From contig JBBUBI010000021.1 in assembly GCA_038058335.1 (NCBI GenBank), forward strand, positions 1-18,079: 18,079 bases of DNA, read 5' to 3'. A program made the position numbers and the translations under genes. The notes below the pieces were generated by a model. The model ran no database searches, was not told where the DNA came from, and worked only from the letters and a program-made list of their open reading frames with translations. This document shows, piece after piece, positions 6,493 to 14,862 of the stretch. This DNA is from JBBTVO01 sp038058335 (GTDB taxonomy: Bacteria > Patescibacteriota > Microgenomatia > Levybacterales > UBA12049). Within the stretch, counting starts at the first letter, position 1, and each line of letters begins with the position of its first letter.

Positions 6493-7404
6493 ATGCCTGA
6501 AGAAGTCAAAAACGATCAGACAATACCTGTCAAGAAGGCACCTCTTTCAAAAGCTGTAGATTTATCCGGTCAATACGGAGGACTTGATAGAATTCCCGAT
6601 GATGTCTTAAGCGAAATTGGATTTAGGAGAGTGGGAGAAAATATTGCACCACTTGAGGGATATGAAATTGGAGAAGAGAAAGAAGAAAAGAAAAAGACTG
6701 TAGTATATAAAGATATTGAAGAAAAAACCAGAAATGCACCTTTTGGAGAATTGAATGTTGTTCTATCAGGTAGAGAAATACCTTTCCGTAGATTGTCTGA
6801 AGCTCAAGTCACGAAGCTAGAGCATAAGTTTGCTACTGTCTACGAACAGCTTGAAGATACGGATGAGTTTAGATATATACCACAAAATTATCCTATCAGG
6901 ACCTTAATTGATCGCTTTGCTGTCAATGTAGACGAATTAAAGATTGTTGAGGATTATCTTCGCGATGAAGTTTTTTATCATGCAGCTCTAGGAATTATTA
7001 GTGACTTTCAAGATTTTACTCACGATACTAATGCATCAAAACTTATTCGAGACCATCTTACTGAGGATCTTACCATGTCTGTAGATTTCTCAGAAAAACT
7101 ATTTATGGAGTTGGAAAGGGCACGGGGAAAGTATGCTGACGTAACAGAATTAAAAAAAGATTTTATAGAACATCAAAATAGGGAGTTCCCTGAATACAAT
7201 CCTCCAGAAGGGGAATATATTGAAAAAAAAGGACTTAGGACAAATTTTGAGGTCGTGAAATTCTTATTCGGAAGATTTCTTGAATCCGAAGAATATCAAT
7301 TACCTGAACTTTCACAAAAACTTCAAGCCTGCCCTTCTTTAGATGATGTTGTTGGAATATTAGCAAATGGTAGAGAAGAAGCATTAAAACCTTATATAGA
7401 TTAG
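6493..7404 (+). CDS. Hypothetical protein, N-terminal part of a frame interrupted by TAG
   Basis: It encodes 303 aa from ATG 6493 to TAG 7402-7404. The product is acidic and hydrophilic with no signal peptide or membrane helix. Residues 1-60 look disordered, residues 63-78 are rich in Lys/Glu, and from about residue 95 it is mostly helical. No known domain is recognised. There is no SD; an extended -10 (TGA-TACACT, 6472-6480) lies 12 bases before the ATG, so the leader would be very short. The same reading frame stays open beyond the TAG, through 39 codons of coiled-coil-like Lys/Glu-rich sequence into the next ORF, so this is probably the front half of a 551-codon gene. Real truncation, readthrough or a base error cannot be separated from sequence alone. 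Confidence 0.68.
   Translation: MPEEVKNDQTIPVKKAPLSKAVDLSGQYGGLDRIPDDVLSEIGFRRVGENIAPLEGYEIGEEKEEKKKTVVYKDIEEKTRNAPFGELNVVLSGREIPFRRLSEAQVTKLEHKFATVYEQLEDTDEFRYIPQNYPIRTLIDRFAVNVDELKIVEDYLRDEVFYHAALGIISDFQDFTHDTNASKLIRDHLTEDLTMSVDFSEKLFMELERARGKYADVTELKKDFIEHQNREFPEYNPPEGEYIEKKGLRTNFEVVKFLFGRFLESEEYQLPELSQKLQACPSLDDVVGILANGREEALKPYID
7402..7404 (+). other. Single in-frame TAG joining two ORFs of one gene
   Basis: The codons on either side continue the same frame: GAT TAG GAG AAA GCT. No other stop occurs from 6493 to 8146. TAG ends other genes here (for example 913, 915-917 and 8135-8137), so it is not generally a sense codon. A CAG, GAG, AAG or TAT codon changed at one base is the simplest origin. 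Confidence 0.85.
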
Positions 7405-7521
7405 GAGAAAGCTTTAAAAGATTCTATAAGAGCAGCATCGATAGAGGAGAAGAAGAAGCTAAGCGGCCAGTTAAAGGAATTAAAAGAGAAAAAAGACAAA
7501 ATCAGAACTATTTTAGATGGG

Positions 7522-8148
7522 ATGATCCAATATTACAATGCTCCTGATCTTATATCCGAGATTGTTTCTAGACAAATTAAAGACTTTCAGGATTTTCTTG
7601 TAAGAGGCAAGGGAGAAGATGAAGAAATTAAATTAATTTTGGACGGAAAACCGGATCAAAAACTTGATGAAAATCCAGGTGCTATTTCAGGAGATTGTAC
7701 GGAGGGCCAGCCATTACCCTTTGATGATCCAACAATACCGGTGTTTAATGTAAAAGTTTTCGACAGCAAGCAAAGACATATTGGAAATATCTATTTACTT
7801 AATACAACTGAAATGGGTGCGGGACAAAATGTGTGGCACTTGGATGCAATCCAAATTCCCGAAGGCAGAATCGAATGGGATGATGCTATTCCTCAGCTGA
7901 TAAGATCTTTGGGAGAAGAGGCGAAAAAAAAGAATGTAAAGTTAATTACAGTAAATGACGAAAAACATCTAATTTCAAATTATGACTATATCAGCGATGC
8001 CGTATTTAAATATTTGAATAGAAATGATGAAGGTGAAGGCGATGTGTATCTAAATATTCCTGATGTTGATCGAGCATATTCTTCGTTTCAATGTAAGGGA
8101 GCCGGTCTCGTCGTATGGGAAAACCCAGATAAAACTATGCTGATTTAA
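7522..8148 (+). CDS. Hypothetical protein, C-terminal part of the TAG-interrupted gene
   Basis: It encodes 208 aa from the first ATG after the TAG; the frame is open back to 7405, and no SD precedes 7522, so independent initiation here is doubtful. The first 60 residues are helical and charged. From about residue 60 a compact alpha/beta domain begins with SGDCTEGQPLPFDDP, continues with FNVKVFD and HIGNIYLL, then WHLDAIQIP, and ends with GLVVWENP. The Cys in GDCT and the His in WHLD are candidate active or metal-binding residues. No family can be named with confidence; an enzyme domain such as an acyltransferase or Cys/His hydrolase is a guess. It ends in TAA inside the 3' end of the convergent GT2 gene, overlapping by 14 bases. 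Confidence 0.65.
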   Translation: MIQYYNAPDLISEIVSRQIKDFQDFLVRGKGEDEEIKLILDGKPDQKLDENPGAISGDCTEGQPLPFDDPTIPVFNVKVFDSKQRHIGNIYLLNTTEMGAGQNVWHLDAIQIPEGRIEWDDAIPQLIRSLGEEAKKKNVKLITVNDEKHLISNYDYISDAVFKYLNRNDEGEGDVYLNIPDVDRAYSSFQCKGAGLVVWENPDKTMLI

Positions 8149-8905
8149 CTATTGGAGCGAAGAAGGAGCGGAAGGTTTTGCGGGGGGAAGAGTAGTTATA
8201 AAGCGCCATTGATCTTATCCATAATTTGACAAAAGACATAGGATTGCGTCTCAGATCTTTGAAGTATTCGTTGGGATGATTCCTGTGATAGTGTAGAAAA
8301 TTCGGCAAATTTGCAAATTTTCCGTAGGGAAGAAGTTTGAGGAAAATGTCACTGTAAATAAATGGATTTGATTTGGTGTTGAACTTAATAAGATCTTTTG
8401 GAAGTAGAGTTTTATTGAGCAGGACAGTCTCAAACTGCATAGAGATACCATGGAGAGGTGACTCGTATATTCCTTGATTGGCTACGGGAAACTTACTTTT
8501 ACCAATCCGCTTATCATTTCTGCCTATAAAATAGCACTGTGATCCAACTGCAGTAACGTCAGGATTTATCTTCAGGAACAAAAGCTGTTTCTTGATCCTA
8601 TCTTTCAGACTTATGTCCTCAGCATCCATGAATGCGATATAATCACCTTTTGTTTTATTTAACAGTCTATTCAGCGTAATTCCGATACCATATCTCTTTA
8701 CATTCTTTTTAAGTCGTATGCGTTTGTCGCGTTTGGCGAACTTGCGGAGAATTTGATACGAATTATCACTTGAAAAGTCATCAATTATAAGAATTTCAAG
8801 ATTCCTATAGCTTTGAGTAAGGATGCTCTTGAGGCTCTCGACCAAGTGTTTTCCTGAGTTATGAACCGGAATAAGTACTGAAATTAATGGCTTATCTGTT
8901 TTCAT
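8135..8905 (-). CDS. Family 2 glycosyltransferase (GT-A fold)
   Basis: The 256-aa product starts with the GT2 pattern ISVLIPVHNSG (8-18). The acidic pair D42-D43 in IIDDFSSDNS binds the nucleotide base or ribose. The metal-binding DxD position reads FMDAED (D94, D97). The second half carries the His-rich LHYHRNHPNE expected near the acceptor site. It transfers a sugar from a nucleotide donor to a surface-glycan acceptor at the inner face of the membrane; donor and acceptor are not readable. No SD is seen before ATG 8905. It is the last gene of a four-gene minus-strand glycosylation cluster, 32 bases after the GT-C gene. Its last 14 bases overlap the convergent gene, and its 3' tail is duplicated at 6424-6489. 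It ends in TAG. Confidence 0.87.
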   Translation of the reverse strand: MKTDKPLISVLIPVHNSGKHLVESLKSILTQSYRNLEILIIDDFSSDNSYQILRKFAKRDKRIRLKKNVKRYGIGITLNRLLNKTKGDYIAFMDAEDISLKDRIKKQLLFLKINPDVTAVGSQCYFIGRNDKRIGKSKFPVANQGIYESPLHGISMQFETVLLNKTLLPKDLIKFNTKSNPFIYSDIFLKLLPYGKFANLPNFLHYHRNHPNEYFKDLRRNPMSFVKLWIRSMALYNYSSPRKTFRSFFAPIVKSA

Positions 8906-8937
8906 AATTAATGGAAAATTTTAAAGCTCTGGGGCAA

Positions 8938-11900
8938 CTAATGTCTCATCAGGGGCAGTTTATCTCGCCTTTGGCGGACTTGTCCCGCTTCAGGCGGGGA
9001 ATCATTTGATTTGATTAGTTTATCAGAAAATCTCTTCTCTGTCAACCTTTTCGGATCTTTTTTGAGGCTAAATAAGCCTAGAATCCCAAACGTTCCTATG
9101 GTTAGAATAAAACCTACATACTGCAGATATTGGGGGAGATAGACAATAATAATTTGGCTATTTGTCGCTGGTCGTTGGTCACTGGCCAGGCTCCATCCGT
9201 TTGCCCAGTTATTCACCAATACGTGATCTCCGAGTTTTTTACCAAACAGGAAGGGAAGAGCAAGTTTGACAATATTAATATTGCCTGGGATTTGGTATGC
9301 ATTCCAGCCTTTGTCGTAGCCTTGAGACAGGACTAGGGTTTTCCCTTGAATTTGCTCATCATGCTCGATTATATAAAGACTTTCATTTGGATGATTCACA
9401 GCGGTTATGGCTGATGGAGATTTTTCTGATGGAATTGGCTTATTTACTTCAAAAACAAGAGATGAAATAAATTTATAGGGAATTGGATAGACACCGGTTT
9501 TTCCGAACTGATTGGTTGTCAGATCTTTTCCAATAGATATGTTTTCAAGATGAAGAGAATAGCCTGTGCCGAATTGTTCTTGAGGCGGGATAATAAGATA
9601 AGAAGAAGATACTGACTTGTTTTTTGAGAGAAAGCTATCAATGGGCGCATATTTTTGATCTTCATTAAGAAACCAGAAATGAAGAGGACGGCCGTTTATA
9701 TTCTTATTCTCTACAAATGATATGTAAGCCCTGCTGTGGTCAAGGGAAGGCATGTAGAATGAGACACAGGCCGCTGCGTTTTCGGATGAAACTTCCATAA
9801 GTTTATTTTCTTCATCGAATGATGCCTTAATTTCTCCGCGTCTAAAGTTACTGCAATTTCCGATTTCTTTCTCCATCTTTTCAGACGGCCATGTTTCAAA
9901 ACTTGAGAAGTTATCATTTACCTTTACGGTTTTAATCTTTAGGATATCTCCCTTTTTTATATCTTTGACATTTATTACTTTTGAAGCGCTTGCAAATAAG
10001 GATCCGATCTCAGAGCCATCTATCTGAATTGTCTCAGGCGAAAGCTTGGCATCTTTAAGGGTCGCATTATTGTTTTGTTTGAGAAGTATTAGCGTAGAGC
10101 CAAGATATTTATTTTTATCCAAAGATTTAAGTTCAAAGTTGGCGCCTCCGTTAAGATTTATCTTAAGCGGAAGGCTTATGTCTTTTGAGACTGTAGCTAT
10201 AAGATACTTATGACTTTTTTCCCAAATCTTTTCTTCTTTTTTATCTGATTCTCTTACTATAGAAATTTCCGGTGCTTTGATATCAGCATAGATATTAAAT
10301 GAACCGTCGGAGTTTTTCTCGGCCAAAATATCCGCAGGGAGTGTATCTTCTATCTCAAGAAACGGAGGAATTAGAAGATCGATATTATCAGGAAGATCTG
10401 CAAGTTCATTTGAAAATTCTATGGTTTTTTCTTCTTCTTTGGCCTTGAATTCTCGGTCGTTTTCATTTTTTGCCGAGAAAAGAGTTCTGAAAGGATAATA
10501 GTAGGACAAGCTTTCCGTTGAAGAGATATAATTTCCAAAGCTTGCATATGCTCTGTCATCACTTGTCCAGTTGTATTTATTTGCTGAGGCCAGGATCTCT
10601 GTATCAAAAACAAAACTTTTCGGATCGTCCTTGAGATCCACTTCATAAATTACTATATTTCCGAACTGCTCTTTCTTCTTGATAGAGCTGGTCTGACTTA
10701 TAAGACTTTCGAGTTCCGGTACAAAAAGTGCTTTTGGTGTCTGAGGATTTATAATATTCTTGTCAAGAAAAAGCCAGTTTATCTGGTATTTATTCAGTAC
10801 ATCTTCAAACTGTTTTGCATCCTTACTGTACAACGCGTCTGCTGCTTCCCAGTAATAATTCTCATTATAAGGCGACCATACATCAAACGCACGATCCAGA
10901 ATTGGTTGTTTGATACCATACCATGGAAAGCCGGATCCTCCGTAACCCCAGCTGTAGAAATTCCATCCCCAGATTGTGTGCTGAGGGAAGTTGGCAATAC
11001 GAGTATTCGGATCCTGAGTCTTGAAGAATTCATATGTTTGGAAATATTCCTGCGGAATTTCAAGCCTTTCCTTGTGATAAAAAAGATCAAGCCGAAAGGC
11101 CGGAAAGACAAAGATTATAAGTGATACAAAAGCAATAAGAGATATGAGATAGGGCATTATGCTAAATTTTATTTTCTTATTTACAAATTCTTTTATGGTA
11201 TAAAGACCGATTGAGAAGAAAATTGAGTAGGTGAGTGCTGTGAGAATTGAGAATTTGGTAAACGGAAATCTGAATGCCTGATTGAAAAGCGGTATGATTC
11301 GAAAGATTTGGTCAAACCAAGAGAATGGAGGAGTAGCTGTCGTAAGCATGGTGAAGGCAAAAAGAAAAAGAAAAGAAAAGGCTGTAAGAATTGGCTTCTT
11401 GCTTAAAATTGCTTTGACAAATCCAAGAAATACGATGGAAAAGAGTGCGTATCCAATTATCTGGATAAATGGTTTTGCAAGATGATCTCGCCACGGATTC
11501 ATCATGTAGGTAAACAGTCCCTGAAAATTCGGATCGACATTATTGAACCAAAAGCCCTTAAGAAGCATGACATCTGCAATTTCTCCGAACTCTTTGTTCT
11601 GAAGAAATATCGTCTCAGTTGCCATCTGATTTATCTTCGAATTTATATTTATTTCTGAGGAGGTTAGCGTAAAAAATATAAATGGAAGAAGCCAGAAAGC
11701 ATTGACCAAAAATATTATGAAAGATAATTTAAGCGCTCTTTTTATGTGTTGAGAATTGAAATTGTATATTAGAATCGATGCGACAAGAATAAGAATTGAA
11801 ATTATGTATGTCACAAAAAGAGTAGGAATGTATGCAGCAGGAGTTGCGATAAGTAAAATTATTGAGAGAAACAATAAGCTCTTTCTTCCGGCTCCCATAA

Positions 11901-12426
11901 AATATGATATTGATGAGAGAAGAAGCCATGGGAGAAATGCAAAATGTGCTACAAATGCCTCAAAAGGCACATGAAATGTCTGGATTGTCGCAAGATTAAA
12001 TATATAAAATAATCCGCCGAGAAGTGCAAAAATTTTTATGCTTTTTTCTTCTTTGCCCAATTTGTCCAGAAGGAATTTCGATAGGGCGTATGCGCCAATT
12101 CCTCCGACGAAAAGAGTCAAAAATACCCAGATATACCGCAAGAGATTATCAGGGAGAAATATCGACAATATCCAGAGGAAAACCTGTCTTAAGAGATCTG
12201 ATGCGTGTCCCATGCCTCCTAAGAGTCCGAGTCCTTGATATTCTTGCCATACGGCAAAAATAGATCTTTGTATATTTACTCCAAAGTCAAGCTCAGGATG
12301 CAGGTTGTCCCAGCCGGTCAAAAAAGTTCCAGGAATATAATTTTGTTTGAAGAGAGATAATACCGCAAGAAAAATTACTACAATAGGCCAGTGATTTCTC
12401 AAGCCTCGAAATATTTTTGAAAACAT
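8938..12426 (-). CDS. Very large GT-C-type membrane glycosyltransferase (arabinofuranosyltransferase/YfhO-like)
   Basis: The 1162-aa product has about a dozen membrane helices in residues 12-440, a long extracytoplasmic beta-rich region (about 440-1100) and one more helix near residue 1115. The first loop carries GWDNLHPELD (38-47), an acidic motif in the place where GT-C enzymes bind the lipid-phosphate sugar. FRFPFTKFS before a later helix resembles YfhO/DUF3367 proteins. This layout resembles mycobacterial AftD-like transferases, which add sugars from polyprenyl-phosphate donors outside the membrane; that activity is inference. The ALG5-like enzyme two genes upstream could make such a donor. 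It starts four bases after the GT4 stop and has no SD. The last ~20 residues are coded by a GC-rich palindromic repeat and are probably not functional. It ends in TAG. Confidence 0.78.
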   Translation of the reverse strand: MFSKIFRGLRNHWPIVVIFLAVLSLFKQNYIPGTFLTGWDNLHPELDFGVNIQRSIFAVWQEYQGLGLLGGMGHASDLLRQVFLWILSIFLPDNLLRYIWVFLTLFVGGIGAYALSKFLLDKLGKEEKSIKIFALLGGLFYIFNLATIQTFHVPFEAFVAHFAFLPWLLLSSISYFMGAGRKSLLFLSIILLIATPAAYIPTLFVTYIISILILVASILIYNFNSQHIKRALKLSFIIFLVNAFWLLPFIFFTLTSSEININSKINQMATETIFLQNKEFGEIADVMLLKGFWFNNVDPNFQGLFTYMMNPWRDHLAKPFIQIIGYALFSIVFLGFVKAILSKKPILTAFSFLFLFAFTMLTTATPPFSWFDQIFRIIPLFNQAFRFPFTKFSILTALTYSIFFSIGLYTIKEFVNKKIKFSIMPYLISLIAFVSLIIFVFPAFRLDLFYHKERLEIPQEYFQTYEFFKTQDPNTRIANFPQHTIWGWNFYSWGYGGSGFPWYGIKQPILDRAFDVWSPYNENYYWEAADALYSKDAKQFEDVLNKYQINWLFLDKNIINPQTPKALFVPELESLISQTSSIKKKEQFGNIVIYEVDLKDDPKSFVFDTEILASANKYNWTSDDRAYASFGNYISSTESLSYYYPFRTLFSAKNENDREFKAKEEEKTIEFSNELADLPDNIDLLIPPFLEIEDTLPADILAEKNSDGSFNIYADIKAPEISIVRESDKKEEKIWEKSHKYLIATVSKDISLPLKINLNGGANFELKSLDKNKYLGSTLILLKQNNNATLKDAKLSPETIQIDGSEIGSLFASASKVINVKDIKKGDILKIKTVKVNDNFSSFETWPSEKMEKEIGNCSNFRRGEIKASFDEENKLMEVSSENAAACVSFYMPSLDHSRAYISFVENKNINGRPLHFWFLNEDQKYAPIDSFLSKNKSVSSSYLIIPPQEQFGTGYSLHLENISIGKDLTTNQFGKTGVYPIPYKFISSLVFEVNKPIPSEKSPSAITAVNHPNESLYIIEHDEQIQGKTLVLSQGYDKGWNAYQIPGNINIVKLALPFLFGKKLGDHVLVNNWANGWSLASDQRPATNSQIIIVYLPQYLQYVGFILTIGTFGILGLFSLKKDPKRLTEKRFSDKLIKSNDSPPEAGQVRQRRDKLPLMRH
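8966..8998. repeat. GC-rich double palindrome in the 3' end of the GT-C gene
   Basis: Two adjacent small hairpins are seen: CGCC-TTT-GGCG (8966-8976) and CCCGC-TTCAG-GCGGG (8984-8998). They are much richer in G+C than the gene around them and are read as the terminal residues of the protein (SPPEAGQVRQRR). A shorter relative, CCGCC-AA-GGCGG, is at 5781-5792, and a GC-rich hairpin lies at 1675-1699. They may be members of one family of intergenic palindromes. Confidence 0.6.
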
Positions 12427-12430
12427 AGTC

Positions 12431-13651
12431 TTAGATTATATTGTAGTATAGTTTGCCGATATGATCCCAACTTCTTTTTCTTGCAAGATTTCTTGAGAAC
12501 GAACCTAATTTTTTTAGATTTTTTTTCTCGTCAAGCTTATTTTCAAGTTCCTCGGCACCTGAATAAATAAGATCAGATTGGTCTATTCCTTCTTCTTCCA
12601 TCACATCTACAAAATCCTGAGTCTTGAGAATATCCTCAAGTTTTTCAGAAATAAGTATCGGTTTGCCAAATGAGAAAGCCATAGACAGAGGGCCTGATGC
12701 TGATATGATCGTACGATATGGAAATACCACCTTGTCACTTGCAAGAAAATACAAAGCTATCATTTCCTCTGGGACAAATCCTGTTATGTCAATATTTTTC
12801 TTCTTTGCTTTTTTGCCGACAGATTTTAGATATTTTAAGTAATGATTTTTATCAAAATGATTTGGATTGGCACCTCCTGCAATAATTAGTTTTTTTCCTC
12901 TTTGAGGTTTATAAATATCCAGAAGAAGATCAGTCCCCTTGTACCAAGCTATAAATCCGAAATACAAAATTACAAATTCATTTTCTTTTACTCCAAGAAT
13001 TTTCCTTGCTTTTTTTCTGGTAATTTTTTCTTCAAATTTTTCAACTCCGTGGGGAATTATTGTTATCTTCTTCTCAGAAGTTTTGAAAAGCGTCTTAAGT
13101 CTGACCTTAAGGATTTTATCGAACACAACTACTTTTGATGCAGTTTGAAGTATTGATATATAAAAGAGTCTTATTAAAAGATTAAAAATTTCAGTTTTAA
13201 TTCCGCTTTTTTCTATATTAATATGACCTGATACTTCTTCAATGTCGGTAATTACCTGATGGAGAGATATGATAACTTTTTTCCCAAGAAATCTGAGAAA
13301 AAGAATAAATACAGGAAGAGAAATAAGAGATATCATTCCACCAAACATAGCAAGCTCAAATTCAAGAAGAATTGTTTTTTTGTTTTTTTGGCTGAAAAAT
13401 ATTTCCTTTAAAATTGAAAAATACGCAAAGACAGATTTTCTTTTCCAAACTCTTTTTACTTTAGTTTTACCCTCCTTATAATCCTTTTCATTTTCCAATT
13501 TTTCCGCAAGGACAGTAATATCAATATCCTTTGACGCCTTCTCCATGCCAAGAATTGTATTTTTGGTATAAGTAGCAACCCCCACAACCTTTTCATTATG
13601 CACTGTGCCTTTGGGCGGATAGCTTGAGATGACTAGTAAATTTTTCTTCAT
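12431..13651 (-). CDS. Family 4 glycosyltransferase (GT-B fold)
   Basis: The 406-aa product has the two-lobed GT-B layout. Residues 1-190 begin with LLVISSYPPKGTVHN and VGVATYTKN, the acceptor-side lobe. The C-terminal lobe contains IPHGV, ILYFGFIAWYKGTDLL and LIIAGGA, then the sugar-nucleotide site region VFPYRTIISASGPLSMAFSFGKPILIS. The usual E-x7-E is modified, with Ser/Gly where the first Glu is common, so the donor cannot be inferred. A hydrophobic segment near residues 103-130 suggests peripheral membrane attachment. It lies between the ALG5-like enzyme (17 bases upstream) and the GT-C gene (4 bases downstream), consistent with one operon. No SD is seen before ATG 13651. It ends in TAA. 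Confidence 0.85.
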   Translation of the reverse strand: MKKNLLVISSYPPKGTVHNEKVVGVATYTKNTILGMEKASKDIDITVLAEKLENEKDYKEGKTKVKRVWKRKSVFAYFSILKEIFFSQKNKKTILLEFELAMFGGMISLISLPVFILFLRFLGKKVIISLHQVITDIEEVSGHINIEKSGIKTEIFNLLIRLFYISILQTASKVVVFDKILKVRLKTLFKTSEKKITIIPHGVEKFEEKITRKKARKILGVKENEFVILYFGFIAWYKGTDLLLDIYKPQRGKKLIIAGGANPNHFDKNHYLKYLKSVGKKAKKKNIDITGFVPEEMIALYFLASDKVVFPYRTIISASGPLSMAFSFGKPILISEKLEDILKTQDFVDVMEEEGIDQSDLIYSGAEELENKLDEKKNLKKLGSFSRNLARKRSWDHIGKLYYNII

Positions 13652-13668
13652 AGTTTATATTTAAATAA

Positions 13669-14430
13669 TTAGGCAGCAGGAGATAAGGAAGCATTTTTAA
13701 ATGCGCCTTTTATGCTGTGATTTATGTGAATTTTTCCCAGATCCAGAAGTGTTTGCGGCACAGCTTTATATAGTTTTACTTTTGTACCTTCATCATTTGC
13801 CCAGATTATTGGTTTTTCAAAAATCTCAAACCCGTTCTTCTTGGCAATAAATGCAATTTCTGCATCATACCCCCAGCCATTTATAATTGAACGGGAGAAT
13901 ATCTTTTGTGTTGCTTGTCTTGAAAATGCTTTAAATCCGCAAGTAAAATCAGTCACAGAAAGTCCCAGAATAGTTTTGGTCATTTGAGTGAAAACTTTCC
14001 CCATAAGCTCTCTGTAAAGAGGCTGATGCTTGATGACTGTCGAATGACCGTTCTTTCTGGTACCAAAGATTACATCATCACCGTTATTCATAAGAGGCAT
14101 GAATTTGTTAAGTTCAGAAAGCGGAGTAGACATATCAGCGTCAAAAAAGAGCGTATAATCAGCGTCTGATGCGAGCATTCCTTGTTTAACAGCAAAGCCC
14201 TTGCCCATGTTTTTCTCATAACTTATAAGCTTTATACTTGCGATCTTTTTATTTTTCATTCGAAATCTGTTGATCTTGGCTTTTGTCTGATCTGTGGAAC
14301 CGTCATTCACAAATATGACTTCAGAAAGCTTAAGTCCAAGGGGTAACTTAACTCGTTTAAGAGCCTCAAATGTTTTAGTTATTCTTTTCTGTTCGTTGTA
14401 AACAGGTATGACAAATGATATTGTTTTCAT
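13669..14430 (-). CDS. ALG5/DPG-synthase-like family 2 glycosyltransferase
   Basis: The 253-aa product follows the polyprenyl-phosphate glucosyl/mannosyltransferase pattern: SFVIPVYNE (5-13), VNDGSTD (41-47), KNMGKGFAVKQG (73-84), the DxD-type DADMSTP (97-103), DFTCGFKAF (161-169) and GWGYDAEI (185-192). Such enzymes move a sugar from UDP- or GDP-sugar to a polyprenyl phosphate on the cytoplasmic face. The product is the donor for GT-C enzymes, one of which lies two genes downstream. ATG 14430 gives the usual family start; a TTG at 14454 would add eight residues and has no SD. No C-terminal membrane helices are present, unlike some bacterial relatives. It is the first gene of the cluster and ends in TAA. 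Confidence 0.86.
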   Translation of the reverse strand: MKTISFVIPVYNEQKRITKTFEALKRVKLPLGLKLSEVIFVNDGSTDQTKAKINRFRMKNKKIASIKLISYEKNMGKGFAVKQGMLASDADYTLFFDADMSTPLSELNKFMPLMNNGDDVIFGTRKNGHSTVIKHQPLYRELMGKVFTQMTKTILGLSVTDFTCGFKAFSRQATQKIFSRSIINGWGYDAEIAFIAKKNGFEIFEKPIIWANDEGTKVKLYKAVPQTLLDLGKIHINHSIKGAFKNASLSPAA

Positions 14431-14485
14431 AATTTTTTTATTTAGCCTACTCAAGTCACAAATTTCTTTGTGAATTAGGTGGGCT

Positions 14486-14500
14486 AGGTATGCAGATTCC
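14486..14500 (+). repeat. Left copy of a 15-bp inverted repeat flanking the accessory operon
   Basis: AGGTATGCAGATTCC matches the reverse complement of 17505-17519 at 14 of 15 bases. Next to it, 14456-14473 is a perfect 7-bp hairpin (TCACAAA-TTTC-TTTGTGA). Terminal inverted repeats of an element, or long-range pairing between both ends of the operon transcript, are possible. Confidence 0.4.
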
Positions 14501-14533
14501 TCTGAAGGGATCTACATGATCAATCTTGGTAAA

Positions 14534-14838
14534 TTAGCGCTTGTGCTAAAAACAAGAAGGATAGTATTCCCACAGAAGTGCACTTTTGGTGCTTGGGGTC
14601 CTTGCGGATATCTGACTTGCGCCAGTTATTTTGCAAGGACTATAACCCCGGGGCTCACTAGCAATGCTAGAGTATTGCCCCAAAACGGAACGGTACTCAG
14701 GAATAAATCCTTAGTACATCTTGTTATCTCCTAATAACAAGCATCAGCGTTCCGTAACTGATTGATATCCCACTTGGGACGTTGATAACGGAACTACCCG
14801 TCTAGTCTCACTGGATGTGAAATCTAGCCCCATATGGG
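14534..14838 (-). ncRNA. Array of about ten stem-loops downstream of the accessory operon (structured RNA or ssDNA region)
   Basis: Perfect or near-perfect stems follow one another: 14534-14549, 14580-14592, 14598-14605 with 14633-14640 (8 bp), 14650-14681 (two nested stems), 14693-14717 (5+4 bp), 14720-14741 (8 bp), 14749-14755 with 14788-14794 (7 bp), 14802-14827 and 14829-14838. This density is far above that of neighbouring intergenic sequence. Being just after the last gene, it would be the 3' part of the minus-strand operon transcript. Group I intron, ornate phage RNA or a single-strand origin/packaging region are all possible; none is identified. No protein gene is accepted in 14431-14862. 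Confidence 0.5.
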
Positions 14839-14862
14839 TTTATATATTCTGTTCAGGCCGAA

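Noticed and set aside
7402..7404. Reassignment of TAG as a sense codon
   Set aside because: TAG is the natural stop of many genes in this window, including long well-supported ones, so a general reassignment is excluded.
14516..14734. 72-aa plus-strand ORF with a possible GAAGGGA ribosome site
   Set aside because: It lies entirely in the hairpin array, has no recognisable protein features and is opposite to the operon; the structure explains the sequence better.
14637..14815. Group I intron-like motifs on the minus strand (GAGACTAGACGGG and TTATAGTCC)
   Set aside because: They recall the R and S elements of P7, but the P and Q elements were not found in order, the spacing is too long, and no split host gene is seen. 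A covariance search would decide.
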